DNA of 34,581 bases, taken from IMG/VR virus record IMGVR_UViG_3300017717_000027, positions 1 through 34,581 of that record. One strand, given 5' to 3'. The translations under genes were made by a program, and so were the position numbers. The number at the start of each line of letters is the position of its first letter. Within the stretch, counting starts at the first letter, position 1. The notes beneath the pieces were generated by a model. It saw only the letters and a list, made by a program, of their open reading frames with translations, ran no database searches and had not been told where the DNA came from. Shown piece by piece: positions 1-7,794 of this stretch. This DNA is from a virus.

Positions 1-648
1 ACAAGAGGCTGGGAACTAAAAGCAGGAACAGCGGCAAGCGGAAACGACAACGCTAGTGCTGATAGTGAAGTTTTAGTCGCAATAGGCGGATTGTCAGCGG
101 CTCTTGGAGCAGCTAACTTAATGTCTGTTGATTGGACTGACGGAACTTACGCACACGCAGGTGCAACTGACTTTGATATCGTATTTACATATGATGAAGC
201 AGTCACAGTAACATCAGCGGCAGCAACAGCAAACAATACAGTATCAAATAAAATACATACATCAATGCATATATTAGGTCCAACTGATATGGCAAAAGAC
301 GCTGATATGAAAATGCAATATCACTCAGGTAGTGGAACTAACAAAATTACATTCAGAGGCAGAATATCTGCTGACGGTGTAGCAGGTGGTTTGATTGCAA
401 TTGCAGACGCAACAGCGGCTATGGCAACAGACGGAACTTCAGCAATGGTTGATGGTAACGGAACAACCGTACCTTCAGCAGACGCCGACCACGCAGGTGG
501 TTCAGCGGCAGCAGGTGCTGATGGTGGAAGTTCAATCTGGGGAACAGCGATTACTCGTACTGGTTCAACAGATAACACACTAAGAACAGTTGCTGGTTCA
601 TCAAGTGGAACATCTTCACTTGTATTAACTGGTGTTGTTTTAGGTTAA
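1..648 (+). CDS. Virion structural protein, 5'-truncated
   Basis: The frame is open from base 1, so the gene starts upstream of the window; the TTG at 91 is only an internal codon. The 215 visible residues are rich in Ala, Gly, Ser and Thr, low in Lys, and have almost no long hydrophobic or helical stretches. They end in a beta-type segment (SSLVLTGVVLG). This composition is usual for structural (fibre, decoration or tail-associated) proteins of marine T4-like phages. The next gene has a similar style, and a hairpin follows the stop. No specific domain is recognised, so the exact virion role is open. Confidence 0.6.
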   Translation, partial: TRGWELKAGTAASGNDNASADSEVLVAIGGLSAALGAANLMSVDWTDGTYAHAGATDFDIVFTYDEAVTVTSAAATANNTVSNKIHTSMHILGPTDMAKDADMKMQYHSGSGTNKITFRGRISADGVAGGLIAIADATAAMATDGTSAMVDGNGTTVPSADADHAGGSAAAGADGGSSIWGTAITRTGSTDNTLRTVAGSSSGTSSLVLTGVVLG

Positions 649-664
649 TAAATAAGATTATTAC

Positions 665-685
665 GAGGGTACACTTAGTACCCTC
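665..685 (+). terminator. Perfect 8-bp hairpin after the first structural gene
   Basis: GAGGGTAC (665-672) pairs perfectly with GTACCCTC (678-685) around the loop ACTTA, 16 bases after the stop at 648. No T-run follows, so it may be an RNA-processing or stabilising hairpin rather than a classic intrinsic terminator. Confidence 0.45.
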
Positions 686-692
686 ATAATGA

Positions 693-719
693 TAGCAGTT
701 AAGCATATGCGTACTGCTA
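693..719 (+). other. Second stem-loop in the structural intergenic spacer
   Basis: TAGCAGT (693-699) pairs with ACTGCTA (713-719). The 13-base loop holds a small GCATATGC palindrome. It lies 48 bases before the next start codon and could form in the 5' leader of that mRNA. No function is assigned. Confidence 0.3.
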
Positions 720-766
720 GTAGCATTCCCGAAATACATAACGGGTTTATATAAGGAGAAAAAAAA

Positions 767-1438
767 ATGGCTGACAAAAAAATAACAGCACTTACAGACC
801 TGGGTTCAGGTAACATAGCAAGTGCTGACTTACTTCATGTAATTGATGATCCATCAGGAACACCAATTAACAAAAAAATCTCAGTAGCAAGTTTATTCGC
901 AAACATTCCAACTGCTGTAGCAATCAATCCAGGTGCAAGTGCTAATGTAACAATTAACGCTAACGCAACTGATAGTGACTTTATCGTTTCAAATGATGAC
1001 GAAGAAGCATTAAGAGTTGATGGTGCTAACAGAGAAGTTGTAATTAACGAAGCTTCAGGTCAAACAGATTTAAGAGCAGAGACAAACTCTTACTCTACTG
1101 CTTTACTTGTTGACGCTTCTGCTGACAACGTACAAATTAACGCAACTCCAGTTTTTGGATTAACACAAGCACTTTCAGGTGCAGGTGCTATTGATGTTGT
1201 ATCTGCTATTACAGAAATCGTAACTACAGGTACTAACGCATTAACATTTGCTGACGGTGTTGAGGGACAAATTAAGTTCCTAGTTATGAAAACTGACGGT
1301 GGTGTAGGTACTGTAACTCCATCTAACTTTGCAAGTGGTTCAACAATCGCTTTCAATGACGTAGGTGATACAGCATTCTTACTATTCACTAACGGTAACT
1401 GGCAACTAATTTCACACTTTGGTTGTACAATAGCGTAA
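767..1438 (+). CDS. Virion structural protein (tail/fibre-associated type)
   Basis: A 223-residue protein whose first about 45 residues (KKITALTDL... [16 protein letters not shown]) match a short N-terminal module seen again and again at the start of marine phage structural proteins, probably for attachment to the virion. The remainder is Ala/Thr/Val/Asn-rich and beta-like, ending in a segment ([13 protein letters not shown]) like C-terminal domains of other phage surface proteins. The start is set by AAGGAG about 8 bases upstream (around 753-758). A strong terminator follows directly. The family resemblance is from memory; the exact location in the particle is inferred. Confidence 0.65.
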   Translation: MADKKITALTDLGSGNIASADLLHVIDDPSGTPINKKISVASLFANIPTAVAINPGASANVTINANATDSDFIVSNDDEEALRVDGANREVVINEASGQTDLRAETNSYSTALLVDASADNVQINATPVFGLTQALSGAGAIDVVSAITEIVTTGTNALTFADGVEGQIKFLVMKTDGGVGTVTPSNFASGSTIAFNDVGDTAFLLFTNGNWQLISHFGCTIA

Positions 1439-1450
1439 TAATTAATTAGT

Positions 1451-1474
1451 GAGGGCGCTACGGCGCCCTTTCTT
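1451..1474 (+). terminator. Rho-independent terminator with cUACGg loop
   Basis: AGGGCGC (1452-1458) pairs with GCGCCCT (1463-1469) around TACG, followed by TTCTT. A C-G-closed UACG loop belongs to the very stable UNCG class. It sits 13 bases after the stop of the structural gene and 15 bases before the next start, so it should end or attenuate the structural transcript. Confidence 0.8.
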
Positions 1475-1488
1475 AACATGAGGATAAT

Positions 1489-1683
1489 ATGAAAGAAAAT
1501 ATTGAGGCGAAATTAAAAGTTTTAGAAGACAATCGTTTAAAAGTATCTGAACAGATACAAAATGGTGAACAATTGTTAACGAAAGCAAAGGCAGACTTAA
1601 ACGCAATTCAAGGTGCGATACAAGTTTGTCAACAATTATTAGAGGAAGAAAAAGGAGATAAGAATGACGGAACAAAAGATTAG
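1489..1683 (+). CDS. Small coiled-coil protein
   Basis: A 64-residue protein, almost entirely charged heptad-like helix (Leu/Ile/Val spaced among Lys, Glu and Gln from residue 5 to 55), so a coiled coil is expected. ATG at 1489 follows AGGATAAT. It overlaps the next gene by 20 bases, which implies translational coupling. No enzymatic motif is visible. It is the first of a run of short conserved proteins after the terminator, probably co-expressed with late genes. Function is unknown. Confidence 0.6.
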   Translation: MKENIEAKLKVLEDNRLKVSEQIQNGEQLLTKAKADLNAIQGAIQVCQQLLEEEKGDKNDGTKD

Positions 1684-1888
1684 ATATGGCGCTGGTGGCG
1701 TTCCTTACTATGATAAGGCAGACGCAATTGAGACTGAGAAAAAAAATTTAGAAGCTTCTTATCAACAATCTATCGCTAATAAGGAAGAAAGAACTTCCAA
1801 AAAGAAAAAGAAAACTAAAAAAGTAATTCAGGAAATCATGGGAGATGACCTGGTAGAAAACAAGGAGATGTTAGATGAAATCATTTAA
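1664..1888 (+). CDS. Small Lys-rich protein of unknown function
   Basis: A 74-residue protein. The N-terminus has an IRYGAGGVPYYD segment, the middle (about 44-53) is a run dominated by lysine, and the C-terminus is acidic (VENKEMLDEII). AAAGGAG precedes the ATG at 1664. It overlaps both neighbours (20 and 14 bases), typical of a compact phage operon. I do not recognise the family. The basic tract could contact nucleic acid, but that is only a guess from composition. Confidence 0.55.
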   Translation: MTEQKIRYGAGGVPYYDKADAIETEKKNLEASYQQSIANKEERTSKKKKKTKKVIQEIMGDDLVENKEMLDEII

Positions 1889-2288
1889 AGATTTTCAAAA
1901 CGTAAACGAAAAAACTACTCCTGTTAACGCACCTTCAGAAAGTGATATGCACCTTAATGATATTACTAGTGACCAAATTGTTGCTAGAATTAATAACTTT
2001 GTAGGTTCAATTGCGAGCATGGAACATATTAATCCAATGGCAGCAGTAAATCATTTAAGAAGTAAACTACACGGTTTAGGTGTAGAAATGGTTGGTGAGT
2101 TACCAGAGTTTGTTGAGAAGAATGGTACAGTAAGTATTCCACTATCTAAGTTTGGTGGTGTATATGGTAAAACAGGTGAAGAACCTGCTAGTGAAGTTAA
2201 AAATGATGACGGTATTGAAAGAAATTTAAAAATTAAATACGAGACATTAGAAAACGGAGCTACAAAGGTTTACGCTGAATTAGTATAA
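1875..2288 (+). CDS. Conserved phage protein, unknown function
   Basis: A 137-residue protein starting MKSFKDFQ, an opening common among internal or structural proteins of T4-like marine phages. A helical middle (about 30-70) is followed by a beta-rich second half with Gly-rich turns (KFGGVYGKTGEEP). No catalytic motif or membrane segment is visible. It overlaps the previous gene by 14 bases and sits 9 bases before the next, in the same operon. A structural or assembly role is possible from position only. Confidence 0.55.
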   Translation: MKSFKDFQNVNEKTTPVNAPSESDMHLNDITSDQIVARINNFVGSIASMEHINPMAAVNHLRSKLHGLGVEMVGELPEFVEKNGTVSIPLSKFGGVYGKTGEEPASEVKNDDGIERNLKIKYETLENGATKVYAELV

Positions 2289-2297
2289 GCGTAGATA

Positions 2298-2663
2298 ATG
2301 AGGTTTGATAATTTAACAAAGGACAATGTCCTACTGTTTGCTTTGAAACACTATGAAAACCATCAAGCGACAAGCGAGAAGGAATTTTATGATGATATGA
2401 AGCGATTTAAGTATCTGAAAAGACTGTTTAAGAAATACAGTAAGTCAGGTGTTATTAAAGAGCGATTGATTATGAACCATATTATTGTATTGGCAAACGT
2501 GTTTGGTCCAGACGCAGTTAAAGTATTATTATTTTTTAAGATTGACCAGATTTATTGGACACAGTTGAAAACATTTTTGATATTTCTAAATTATATGACC
2601 GCAGATGAATTGAAACAAATCTCACTAGATGGTAGTTTATTAGAGGCATTAAGGAAAATATAA
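2298..2663 (+). CDS. Hypothetical helical protein
   Basis: A 121-residue, mostly helical protein. It has a basic N-terminal half (KRFKYLKRLFKKYSKSG near 35-50) and a more hydrophobic second half (VLANVFGPDAVKVLLFF near 63-80). No signal peptide or clear transmembrane helix is seen. Its stop at 2663 abuts the next ATG at 2664 with no gap, indicating co-translation. The family is not recognised; position within the small-protein run after the structural genes suggests a virion-associated or assembly role at most. Confidence 0.55.
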   Translation: MRFDNLTKDNVLLFALKHYENHQATSEKEFYDDMKRFKYLKRLFKKYSKSGVIKERLIMNHIIVLANVFGPDAVKVLLFFKIDQIYWTQLKTFLIFLNYMTADELKQISLDGSLLEALRKI

Positions 2664-3269
2664 ATGGCAAGTACAGCAATAGACGCTTTTATTACATTTC
2701 GTTTTTTGAAACTATTAGTTACACCATTTAATAAAACTGAGGCATTTAAACTTGGTATTATTAATGAGAGAGGTAAAGTTTTAAAAAAGTACAAGACACT
2801 TGAGCGAATAGAAGAAAGGCAAGCATATACTATTTTACACAGGTTGGTTTTCAATGTAAAGAAATTGATTGAAAAAGTTCCTGGTGGTAAGTCCAGATTG
2901 GCGAGTTATGCTGCCGCTCTATTTCTTATTAAAGAACATGTTGCTGAAATGAATGATAGTGACGGAGAACTGCTGGAAAAAGAATTTTATAAATACTTAA
3001 AAGACAATGACTTACTTGAAGAAGAAGATAACGAGATTAAGGAAGAAGTTGCTTTTGGTGATAAACTTTTAAAAGGTACTTACAAGTTAATACAAAGTGT
3101 GGGTACAGATGAAGAAGACAAGATTATAGGTAAAAAAGGTGACAAAGTTTCTGTTTATGCAGACCAAGTTGCTAAAGATAATGTTATGGGACAAGATGTT
3201 TTTGAAGTGATACATGATGAGAGTAAACAAGTATTACTAGTAACAATAGAAGACATAGAAGAAGCATGA
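2664..3269 (+). CDS. Conserved marine-phage protein
   Basis: A 201-residue protein. A helical N-terminal half has a well-packed segment (GGKSRLASYAAALFLIKEH, about 73-91). An acidic linker follows (LLEEEDNEIKEE), then a small C-terminal domain that looks beta-rich, with Gly turns and VTIEDIEEA at the end. It resembles conserved proteins of T4-like marine phages for which I know no function. It overlaps the next gene by 4 bases (ATGA junction). The acidic C-terminus next to the very basic product of the following gene may mean that the two interact; that is inference. Confidence 0.6.
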   Translation: MASTAIDAFITFRFLKLLVTPFNKTEAFKLGIINERGKVLKKYKTLERIEERQAYTILHRLVFNVKKLIEKVPGGKSRLASYAAALFLIKEHVAEMNDSDGELLEKEFYKYLKDNDLLEEEDNEIKEEVAFGDKLLKGTYKLIQSVGTDEEDKIIGKKGDKVSVYADQVAKDNVMGQDVFEVIHDESKQVLLVTIEDIEEA

Positions 3270-3634
3270 AAACATACGCAAAATTTAAAAAAGGTCCAGA
3301 AGTTGTAGAAGCAATGGACATGGCTGCTAGAAGAAAGAAGTCAATTAGAATGAGACGTATGGCGAAACGTATGGTTATCGCAAGAAAACGTGCCATGAAA
3401 AGAATGGCAACTCCAGATATTTTAAAGAAACGTGCCACTAAACAGGCAAAGAATATGTTGATTAAAAAATTTACTAAAGGTATGGATAAAAGTGATATGA
3501 CAATTACAAAAAGAACAGAGATTGAAAAAAGATTAAAGAAGATGGCAGGTAGAATTAAAACTATCACACTAAAACTAATCCCTAAGATACGACAAAAAGA
3601 ACAAGCAAGACGTAAACAAATGGGTGGACAATAA
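3266..3634 (+). CDS. Highly basic Met/Lys/Arg-rich protein
   Basis: A 122-residue protein with 42 Lys/Arg (about 34%) and 13 Met, arranged as amphipathic basic helices (RMRRMAKRMVIARKRAMKRM near 28-47). The composition resembles nucleic-acid-condensing or capsid-internal proteins. No zinc or catalytic motif is visible. The gene starts in a 4-base ATGA overlap with the previous acidic protein and ends in a TAATG junction with the next, so the three are probably co-translated. A packaged DNA-binding protein is the best guess; similar basic proteins recur in marine phage genomes without a known role. Confidence 0.6.
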   Translation: MKTYAKFKKGPEVVEAMDMAARRKKSIRMRRMAKRMVIARKRAMKRMATPDILKKRATKQAKNMLIKKFTKGMDKSDMTITKRTEIEKRLKKMAGRIKTITLKLIPKIRQKEQARRKQMGGQ

Positions 3635-4710
3635 TGAAAAATTTTTCAGACTTCAATGCTCAGTTAACGGCGTTAAAAATAAAATTAGAAGGCAAACAAA
3701 ACGAGATTGCTAATGTTGCAGGTGACGGTGCAGTTTCTATGCCACCTACTGCTAGAAAAGTTGTTAAAAAGAAAAAAACATTTAGTGTATCTCCACAAGT
3801 CTTTGATATGTTCAGACGAGGTAAGAAGAAGTTTGAAAAATGGTCTAAGTATCTAAACTTAGAAGATGAAAGTCAAAGAGCATTATACAGTTGGGCAATC
3901 AAAAATCATCACGGTGTCATTATCTTACAAAATGCTGTAACAGGTGAAGTAAGAGCAATCAGACATAATAGAATGGGTGGTGGACAATGGCACAAACTAA
4001 GTCGTGGTATTGTAGGTGAAGATAAAGATATGCCTAAAGCAGTATTAGATGACGCTGAAGAAATAGTAAAAGATTTAAAAAAGAAAAAAGCAGACTTTGC
4101 TAAGAGATATGGTAAAGACGCTAAAAAAGTTATGTATGCAACTGCTATGAAAATGGCAAAAGCAAAAAATGGTATTGAAAGTAAACAATATGGTAAAATG
4201 ATACAACAGATTAAATCTAGTATTGAAAACTTAGGTCTACAAAACGAAGACTTTAATTCAAAGATAGAAAATCAATTGTATGAAACACCAGCAATTGCTA
4301 ACGAAAACAATATCAATATTTTAAAAGATATAGTTTTAAAGAATGAAAGACAAAAGATTAATTTTGACAAGTATGGAAGTATGAGAGTATTTCCAGAAGA
4401 AGCAAGTATATTACTCAAAGTATATAATGAATTAAGAGACGACCTAAAAGAGAAGTTTACAAAGATGTTAAACTTTAATCAAATGGGTCTTAAAAGTTTA
4501 AAAAATATGTGTTATGAAATAGCTACGTATGGTGAACCACAAGGTCTGGCAAGACCTATTGCTGATATAGGCAATATGAAATCACCACGAAGCAGACCTG
4601 CTTATGCTTTAAATGCAAGTAAGAAAAAGAAAAAAGAAACGGCAGTAGGTCCTGGTATGAACACATACAAACCACAAATGAATTTAATAGCAAAAAAGAA
4701 AAGGGACTAA
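3634..4710 (+). CDS. Conserved phage protein, probably virion-associated
   Basis: A 358-residue protein beginning MKNFSDFNAQL, the same opening style as the gene at 1875. Residues about 48-130 form a compact region (FSVSPQVFDMFRRGKKKFEKW... NHHGVIILQNAVTGEVRAIRHNR). Residues about 150-180 hold AKRYGKDAKKVMYATAMKMA, a short motif common in marine phage structural proteins. The C-terminus is Lys-rich. There is no enzyme signature. It closes the block of small conserved genes before the membrane and lysis genes. A structural or maturation role is inferred from motif and position. Confidence 0.6.
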   Translation: MKNFSDFNAQLTALKIKLEGKQNEIANVAGDGAVSMPPTARKVVKKKKTFSVSPQVFDMFRRGKKKFEKWSKYLNLEDESQRALYSWAIKNHHGVIILQNAVTGEVRAIRHNRMGGGQWHKLSRGIVGEDKDMPKAVLDDAEEIVKDLKKKKADFAKRYGKDAKKVMYATAMKMAKAKNGIESKQYGKMIQQIKSSIENLGLQNEDFNSKIENQLYETPAIANENNINILKDIVLKNERQKINFDKYGSMRVFPEEASILLKVYNELRDDLKEKFTKMLNFNQMGLKSLKNMCYEIATYGEPQGLARPIADIGNMKSPRSRPAYALNASKKKKKETAVGPGMNTYKPQMNLIAKKKRD

Positions 4711-4711
4711 C

Positions 4712-5314
4712 ATGGAATTATTAATAGCTTTAGCAATGAAATTTTGGCAATGGTCAATATTGATTACATTAATCATAATAGGTTTTATTGTTAACCTATT
4801 AGATAAAAAAGATAACACTAATAGAATAGGTTTTAAATATACAGAATTTCCTCATATGAAACCAATACCAATTAAAACAAAAGGTAAAGGTTTTTGGAAA
4901 GGTATATTAATGTGGTTATTAGGTACTAGACAATGGGAAATTGTAAAAGATTTTAACTACTCAGTAGGTGGATCACAATATGTTATACCAGCAGGTTTTA
5001 AATTTGATGGTGCGAGTATACCAAAATTCTTACATACATTTTTGTCACCAGTAGGTGTATTATTAATGGGTGGACTTGTACACGATTATATGTACAAGTA
5101 TGAAGCGCAATTAATAAACAACAAAAATTACATGGACCCAAATCTAAAAAATGAGGGTGTACCTGTTACACAAAAGAAAGCAGACCAAATCTTTAGAGAT
5201 ATTAATATAGAGATTAATGGTTTCTTTCTTATGAATTACTTAGCATACTGGTCATTAAGACTAGGTGGTTTTATGGCGTGGAATAAACACCGTAAAGTCA
5301 ACGCTAAGATTTAG
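4712..5314 (+). CDS. DUF1353-like membrane-anchored protein
   Basis: A 200-residue protein with one N-terminal transmembrane helix (about 13-30), then a soluble domain containing FKFDGASIPKFL (about 96-107) and GLVHDYMY (about 121-128). This pair of motifs is characteristic of DUF1353 proteins, which are frequent in phages and of unknown biochemical role. The start ATG lies one base after the previous stop. It directly precedes the spanin pair, so an envelope or lysis-related role is plausible but not shown. Confidence 0.7.
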   Translation: MELLIALAMKFWQWSILITLIIIGFIVNLLDKKDNTNRIGFKYTEFPHMKPIPIKTKGKGFWKGILMWLLGTRQWEIVKDFNYSVGGSQYVIPAGFKFDGASIPKFLHTFLSPVGVLLMGGLVHDYMYKYEAQLINNKNYMDPNLKNEGVPVTQKKADQIFRDINIEINGFFLMNYLAYWSLRLGGFMAWNKHRKVNAKI

Positions 5315-5332
5315 TAAGGTAAATAGAAAATA

Positions 5333-5782
5333 ATGTTTAGTAGTTTGAAAATAGGTTTGATTTTAGTAATGCTTGCAGGTGCAGGTGGTGGTTTTCTATA
5401 TGTAAAGAAACTACAAAAAGATAATGATATACTAAAACTTAATCAAGCAAAGTTAGAGACGGCAGTTGAAGACCAAAAAGGTGTCATTGACCAACAAATC
5501 AAAGACTTTGCAAAAATACGAAGTACATTAGATACAGTACAAAAAGAAAAAGAAAAATTAGAAAAAGACAAAAACGATTTATCTAAAAGACTAGGTAAAC
5601 ACGACATTGGTAACTTAGCAGAAAACAAACCTAAGTTAGTAGAAAAAATAATAAACGGTGCTTCAAAGAAAGCTCTAAGATGTATAGAGATTGCAAGTGG
5701 GTCACCTTTAACAGAGGAAGAATTAAATGGTAAACCTAACAAAGAGTGTCCTTCTTTTTGGCCTGATACTGTTACTGACTAA
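5333..5782 (+). CDS. i-spanin-like inner-membrane lysis protein (Rz-type)
   Basis: A 149-residue protein: a short cytoplasmic N-terminus, a transmembrane helix (about 5-23), a long charged coiled coil (about 25-93), then a tail with Cys at ALRCIEI and NKECPSFWP. This is the standard layout of an inner-membrane spanin subunit with a periplasmic coiled coil. The next gene starts inside it, out of frame (56-base overlap), and encodes a lipoprotein, the typical Rz/Rz1 arrangement. The pair would fuse inner and outer membranes at the last lysis step. Identification rests on architecture rather than sequence identity. Confidence 0.7.
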   Translation: MFSSLKIGLILVMLAGAGGGFLYVKKLQKDNDILKLNQAKLETAVEDQKGVIDQQIKDFAKIRSTLDTVQKEKEKLEKDKNDLSKRLGKHDIGNLAENKPKLVEKIINGASKKALRCIEIASGSPLTEEELNGKPNKECPSFWPDTVTD

Positions 5783-6083
5783 TTGTGCAGCTGCAGTAAA
5801 AGAGATATCTACTTATAAGGTAGAAAAAAAAAAGGAGCCGTTATCTTTACCTGCCCTATCCCCTTTAGAATTACAGGATGTAAAATGGGTTATTATAACT
5901 AAAGACAATGCTGAAGAAGTTTTTGAACAACTAAAAGCAGATGGTAATGACTATGCTTTATTCGCCTTGACTGACAAGGGTTATGAACAACTTGCTTTGA
6001 ATATTGCTGATATACGAACAGCACTTGCTATGCAAAGACAAATAATCATATCTTATCAGGAGTATTACGAAGGTGGAGAATAA
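5727..6083 (+). CDS. o-spanin-like outer-membrane lipoprotein (Rz1-type)
   Basis: A 118-residue protein with a lipoprotein signal: a basic start, a hydrophobic core (about 8-17) and a lipobox LLTNC with Cys20. Asn at -1 is unusual but tolerable. It then has a Lys/Pro-rich linker (KKKEPLSLPALSP) and a mixed domain. The start lies within the i-spanin gene in another frame, the classic overlap of two-component spanins. It is larger than most Rz1 proteins, so an accessory domain may be present. The end overlaps the GTG start of the next gene by 11 bases. Confidence 0.65.
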   Translation: MVNLTKSVLLFGLILLLTNCAAAVKEISTYKVEKKKEPLSLPALSPLELQDVKWVIITKDNAEEVFEQLKADGNDYALFALTDKGYEQLALNIADIRTALAMQRQIIISYQEYYEGGE

Positions 6084-6495
6084 CGGCAAACAGATACAAG
6101 AGTTAGTAAAAGATATCGCAACTCTTAAAGCAGATAAAGAAGCGTCAAGTCAAGTACATATGAGACTTGATGAAGCGATTTCAAAACTAACAGATATTTC
6201 ATCTAGTCTTAAAAGTATGTTAGCAGTACAAGAAGAAAAGATTAGACGTGTTGATATGTCCCAAGAGGATTTAATGTCCCTCATGGAACAAAGAAGACGA
6301 GAATGGAACGAAGATTTAGAACATTTACACTCTAGGATTTCCACACAATCCAGAGAATTACGAGAGGCAATTGATAAACTAGATAGACGATTAGATGAAC
6401 GTGTAGGCGTTCTGGAGAAATGGCGTTGGTTGATTATTGGCGGCGCCATACTTCTAGGATTTCTTATGCAGAAAATGGAATTTTCATTATTTTAA
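6073..6495 (+). CDS. Coiled-coil protein with C-terminal membrane anchor
   Basis: A 140-residue protein starting at GTG 6073, overlapping the o-spanin end by 11 bases. Residues about 5-112 are a charged coiled coil, and a single hydrophobic helix (WLIIGGAILLGFLM, about 119-132) lies near the C-terminus, giving a tail-anchored layout. The tail-anchored coiled coil beside spanins suggests a holin partner, antiholin or membrane scaffold. It does not look like a standard multi-span holin. The function is unproven. Confidence 0.6.
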   Translation: MENNGKQIQELVKDIATLKADKEASSQVHMRLDEAISKLTDISSSLKSMLAVQEEKIRRVDMSQEDLMSLMEQRRREWNEDLEHLHSRISTQSRELREAIDKLDRRLDERVGVLEKWRWLIIGGAILLGFLMQKMEFSLF

Positions 6496-6534
6496 ACATG
6501 CAATAAAGTCATACCCATTAGTGGTCCTTTATGC

Positions 6535-6563
6535 TTGAAAAACATATGAAAATATGTTATATA
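6535..6563 (+). promoter_or_regulatory. Candidate promoter with hairpin-like spacer
   Basis: TTGAAA (6535-6540), a 17-base spacer, then TATATA (6558-6563). The spacer and its edge hold a perfect inverted repeat, AACATAT-GAAA-ATATGTT (6541-6558). It lies 20 bases upstream of the ATG at 6583. The -10 is imperfect. The inverted repeat could be an operator or simply a hairpin. Confidence 0.4.
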
Positions 6564-6582
6564 GTATTATGAAAGGACACAA

Positions 6583-6750
6583 ATGGTACAACTCATACGA
6601 CAATTTTTTAACTCACTTACTTTTACCACTAACTCTAGTGGCGCTTATTACGATAATGTGGATCCAAATATCGTCCGTTATTTTAGGACAGAATTTGGAA
6701 AGCACTGGAAAGCGGAACTGGAACACTATCTTTATCAACAAAAAAAGTAA
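6583..6750 (+). CDS. 55-aa phage protein, short ORF
   Basis: ATG at 6583 follows AAAGGA with 7-base spacing (around 6573). The 55-residue product has a globular-looking composition with an aromatic-rich centre and end (SGAYYDNVDPNIVRYFRTEF, then HWKAELEHYLYQQKK). The longer overlapping frame (6554-6757) encodes a hydrophobic stretch but its ATG has no ribosome binding site. I therefore prefer this frame. The function is unknown. It lies between the lysis-associated genes and the primase promoter. Confidence 0.6.
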   Translation: MVQLIRQFFNSLTFTTNSSGAYYDNVDPNIVRYFRTEFGKHWKAELEHYLYQQKK

Positions 6751-6760
6751 AGATTAAAGC

Positions 6761-6789
6761 TTGACTTTTTTGCTGTATTGTGATATAAT
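6761..6789 (+). promoter_or_regulatory. Strong sigma70-like promoter for the primase/nrd operon
   Basis: TTGACT (6761-6766), exactly 17 bases, then TATAAT (6784-6789) preceded by TGA (extended -10 TGn). Nearly the same sequence occurs at 31984-32012. The primase ATG begins only 12 bases after the -10, so the transcript would be essentially leaderless. Confidence 0.85.
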
Positions 6790-6800
6790 ATATAATTATT

Positions 6801-7793
6801 ATGTCGGCATTAGATATTCAGTATATACACACAATCTCCCACAAACTAGACAGGTTTAAAAAGAAGTCTCAAAACTTATATAATTTTAGATGTGTCTATT
6901 GTGGAGATAGTCAAAAGAAAAAAACAAAGGCAAGAGCATACATTTATAGAGTAAAAAATGATATGTTCTACAAATGCCATAACTGTGGTAAAGGTACAAC
7001 TATTGCTAAGTTATTAGAATACTTAGACCCTACTACTTACAAACAATACATTGTTGAAAAATATAAATCAGGTAATACTGCTTCAGTAAAAGAACCTGAC
7101 TTTGAATTTAAACCTGTGAAGTTTGACGATAAGAAGTTAAAAGATTTAATTAAGTTTACAGATTTACCAGAAGGTCACCCAGCACTAGGTTTTATTACAA
7201 AAAGAAAACTAGACGAACATAAAGATAAATTTTATTTCTGTCATAAGTTTATGACATGGGTTAATACATTAATACCAAATAAGTTTCCAACCATAAAGAA
7301 CGACCATCCAAGAGTAGTTATCCCTTTCTATGATGTCAAAGGTAATGTCTTTGCTTTTCAAGGACGTGCCTTTGGCATTGAAGAACCTAAGTACATAACT
7401 ATTAAACTAGAAGAAAACAAAAGACGTATATATGGATTAGATAGATTGAATATGAATGAACAAGTAAAGATTGTAGAAGGTCCAATAGATAGTATGTTTT
7501 TAAAAAATGCCATTGCAGTTGCAGGTAGTGATTTAGAAATGAAACAGTTAAAAAACAAAGCTGTGTATATCTTTGATAATGAACCAAGAAGTATAGAAAT
7601 AATAAAAAAAATGCAAAAATTAATTGAGAAGAATTATCAAGTGTTTATATGGCCGAAAAATATAAAAGTTAAAGATATCAACGATTTAATATGTGAAAAT
7701 ATTTCTGCTCCTGAAATAGAAAAGATTATAAGTAGTAATACATTTTCAAAATTATCAGCACAACAACAACTTAACAACTGGAAAGAGGTATAG
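6801..7793 (+). CDS. 61: DNA primase (T4 gp61-like)
   Basis: A 330-residue primase. The N-terminal zinc-binding domain has CVYC (31-34) and CHNC (59-62). The catalytic core follows, with FQGRAFG (about 186-192) and a TOPRIM region: EGPIDSMF (Glu226) and IFDNEPRS (Asp259). Length and layout match T4 gp61, which makes RNA primers on the lagging strand with the gp41 helicase. No ribosome binding site precedes ATG 6801, and the strong promoter ends 12 bases before it, so initiation is probably on a leaderless mRNA. The next gene, nrdA, starts one base after the stop. Confidence 0.9.
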   Translation: MSALDIQYIHTISHKLDRFKKKSQNLYNFRCVYCGDSQKKKTKARAYIYRVKNDMFYKCHNCGKGTTIAKLLEYLDPTTYKQYIVEKYKSGNTASVKEPDFEFKPVKFDDKKLKDLIKFTDLPEGHPALGFITKRKLDEHKDKFYFCHKFMTWVNTLIPNKFPTIKNDHPRVVIPFYDVKGNVFAFQGRAFGIEEPKYITIKLEENKRRIYGLDRLNMNEQVKIVEGPIDSMFLKNAIAVAGSDLEMKQLKNKAVYIFDNEPRSIEIIKKMQKLIEKNYQVFIWPKNIKVKDINDLICENISAPEIEKIISSNTFSKLSAQQQLNNWKEV

Positions 7794-7794
7794 A

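Noticed and set aside
321-578. Minus-strand open frames within the structural genes (for example 321-578 and 1090-1479)
   Set aside because: They lie opposite clear + strand genes, have odd Ala/Pro/Val-rich composition and no plausible start signals; every convincing gene here is on the + strand.
6554-6757. 67-aa hydrophobic frame at 6554-6757
   Set aside because: Its ATG has no ribosome binding site and lies within the -10 region of the candidate promoter; the overlapping 55-aa frame has a good site. Kept only as a finding.
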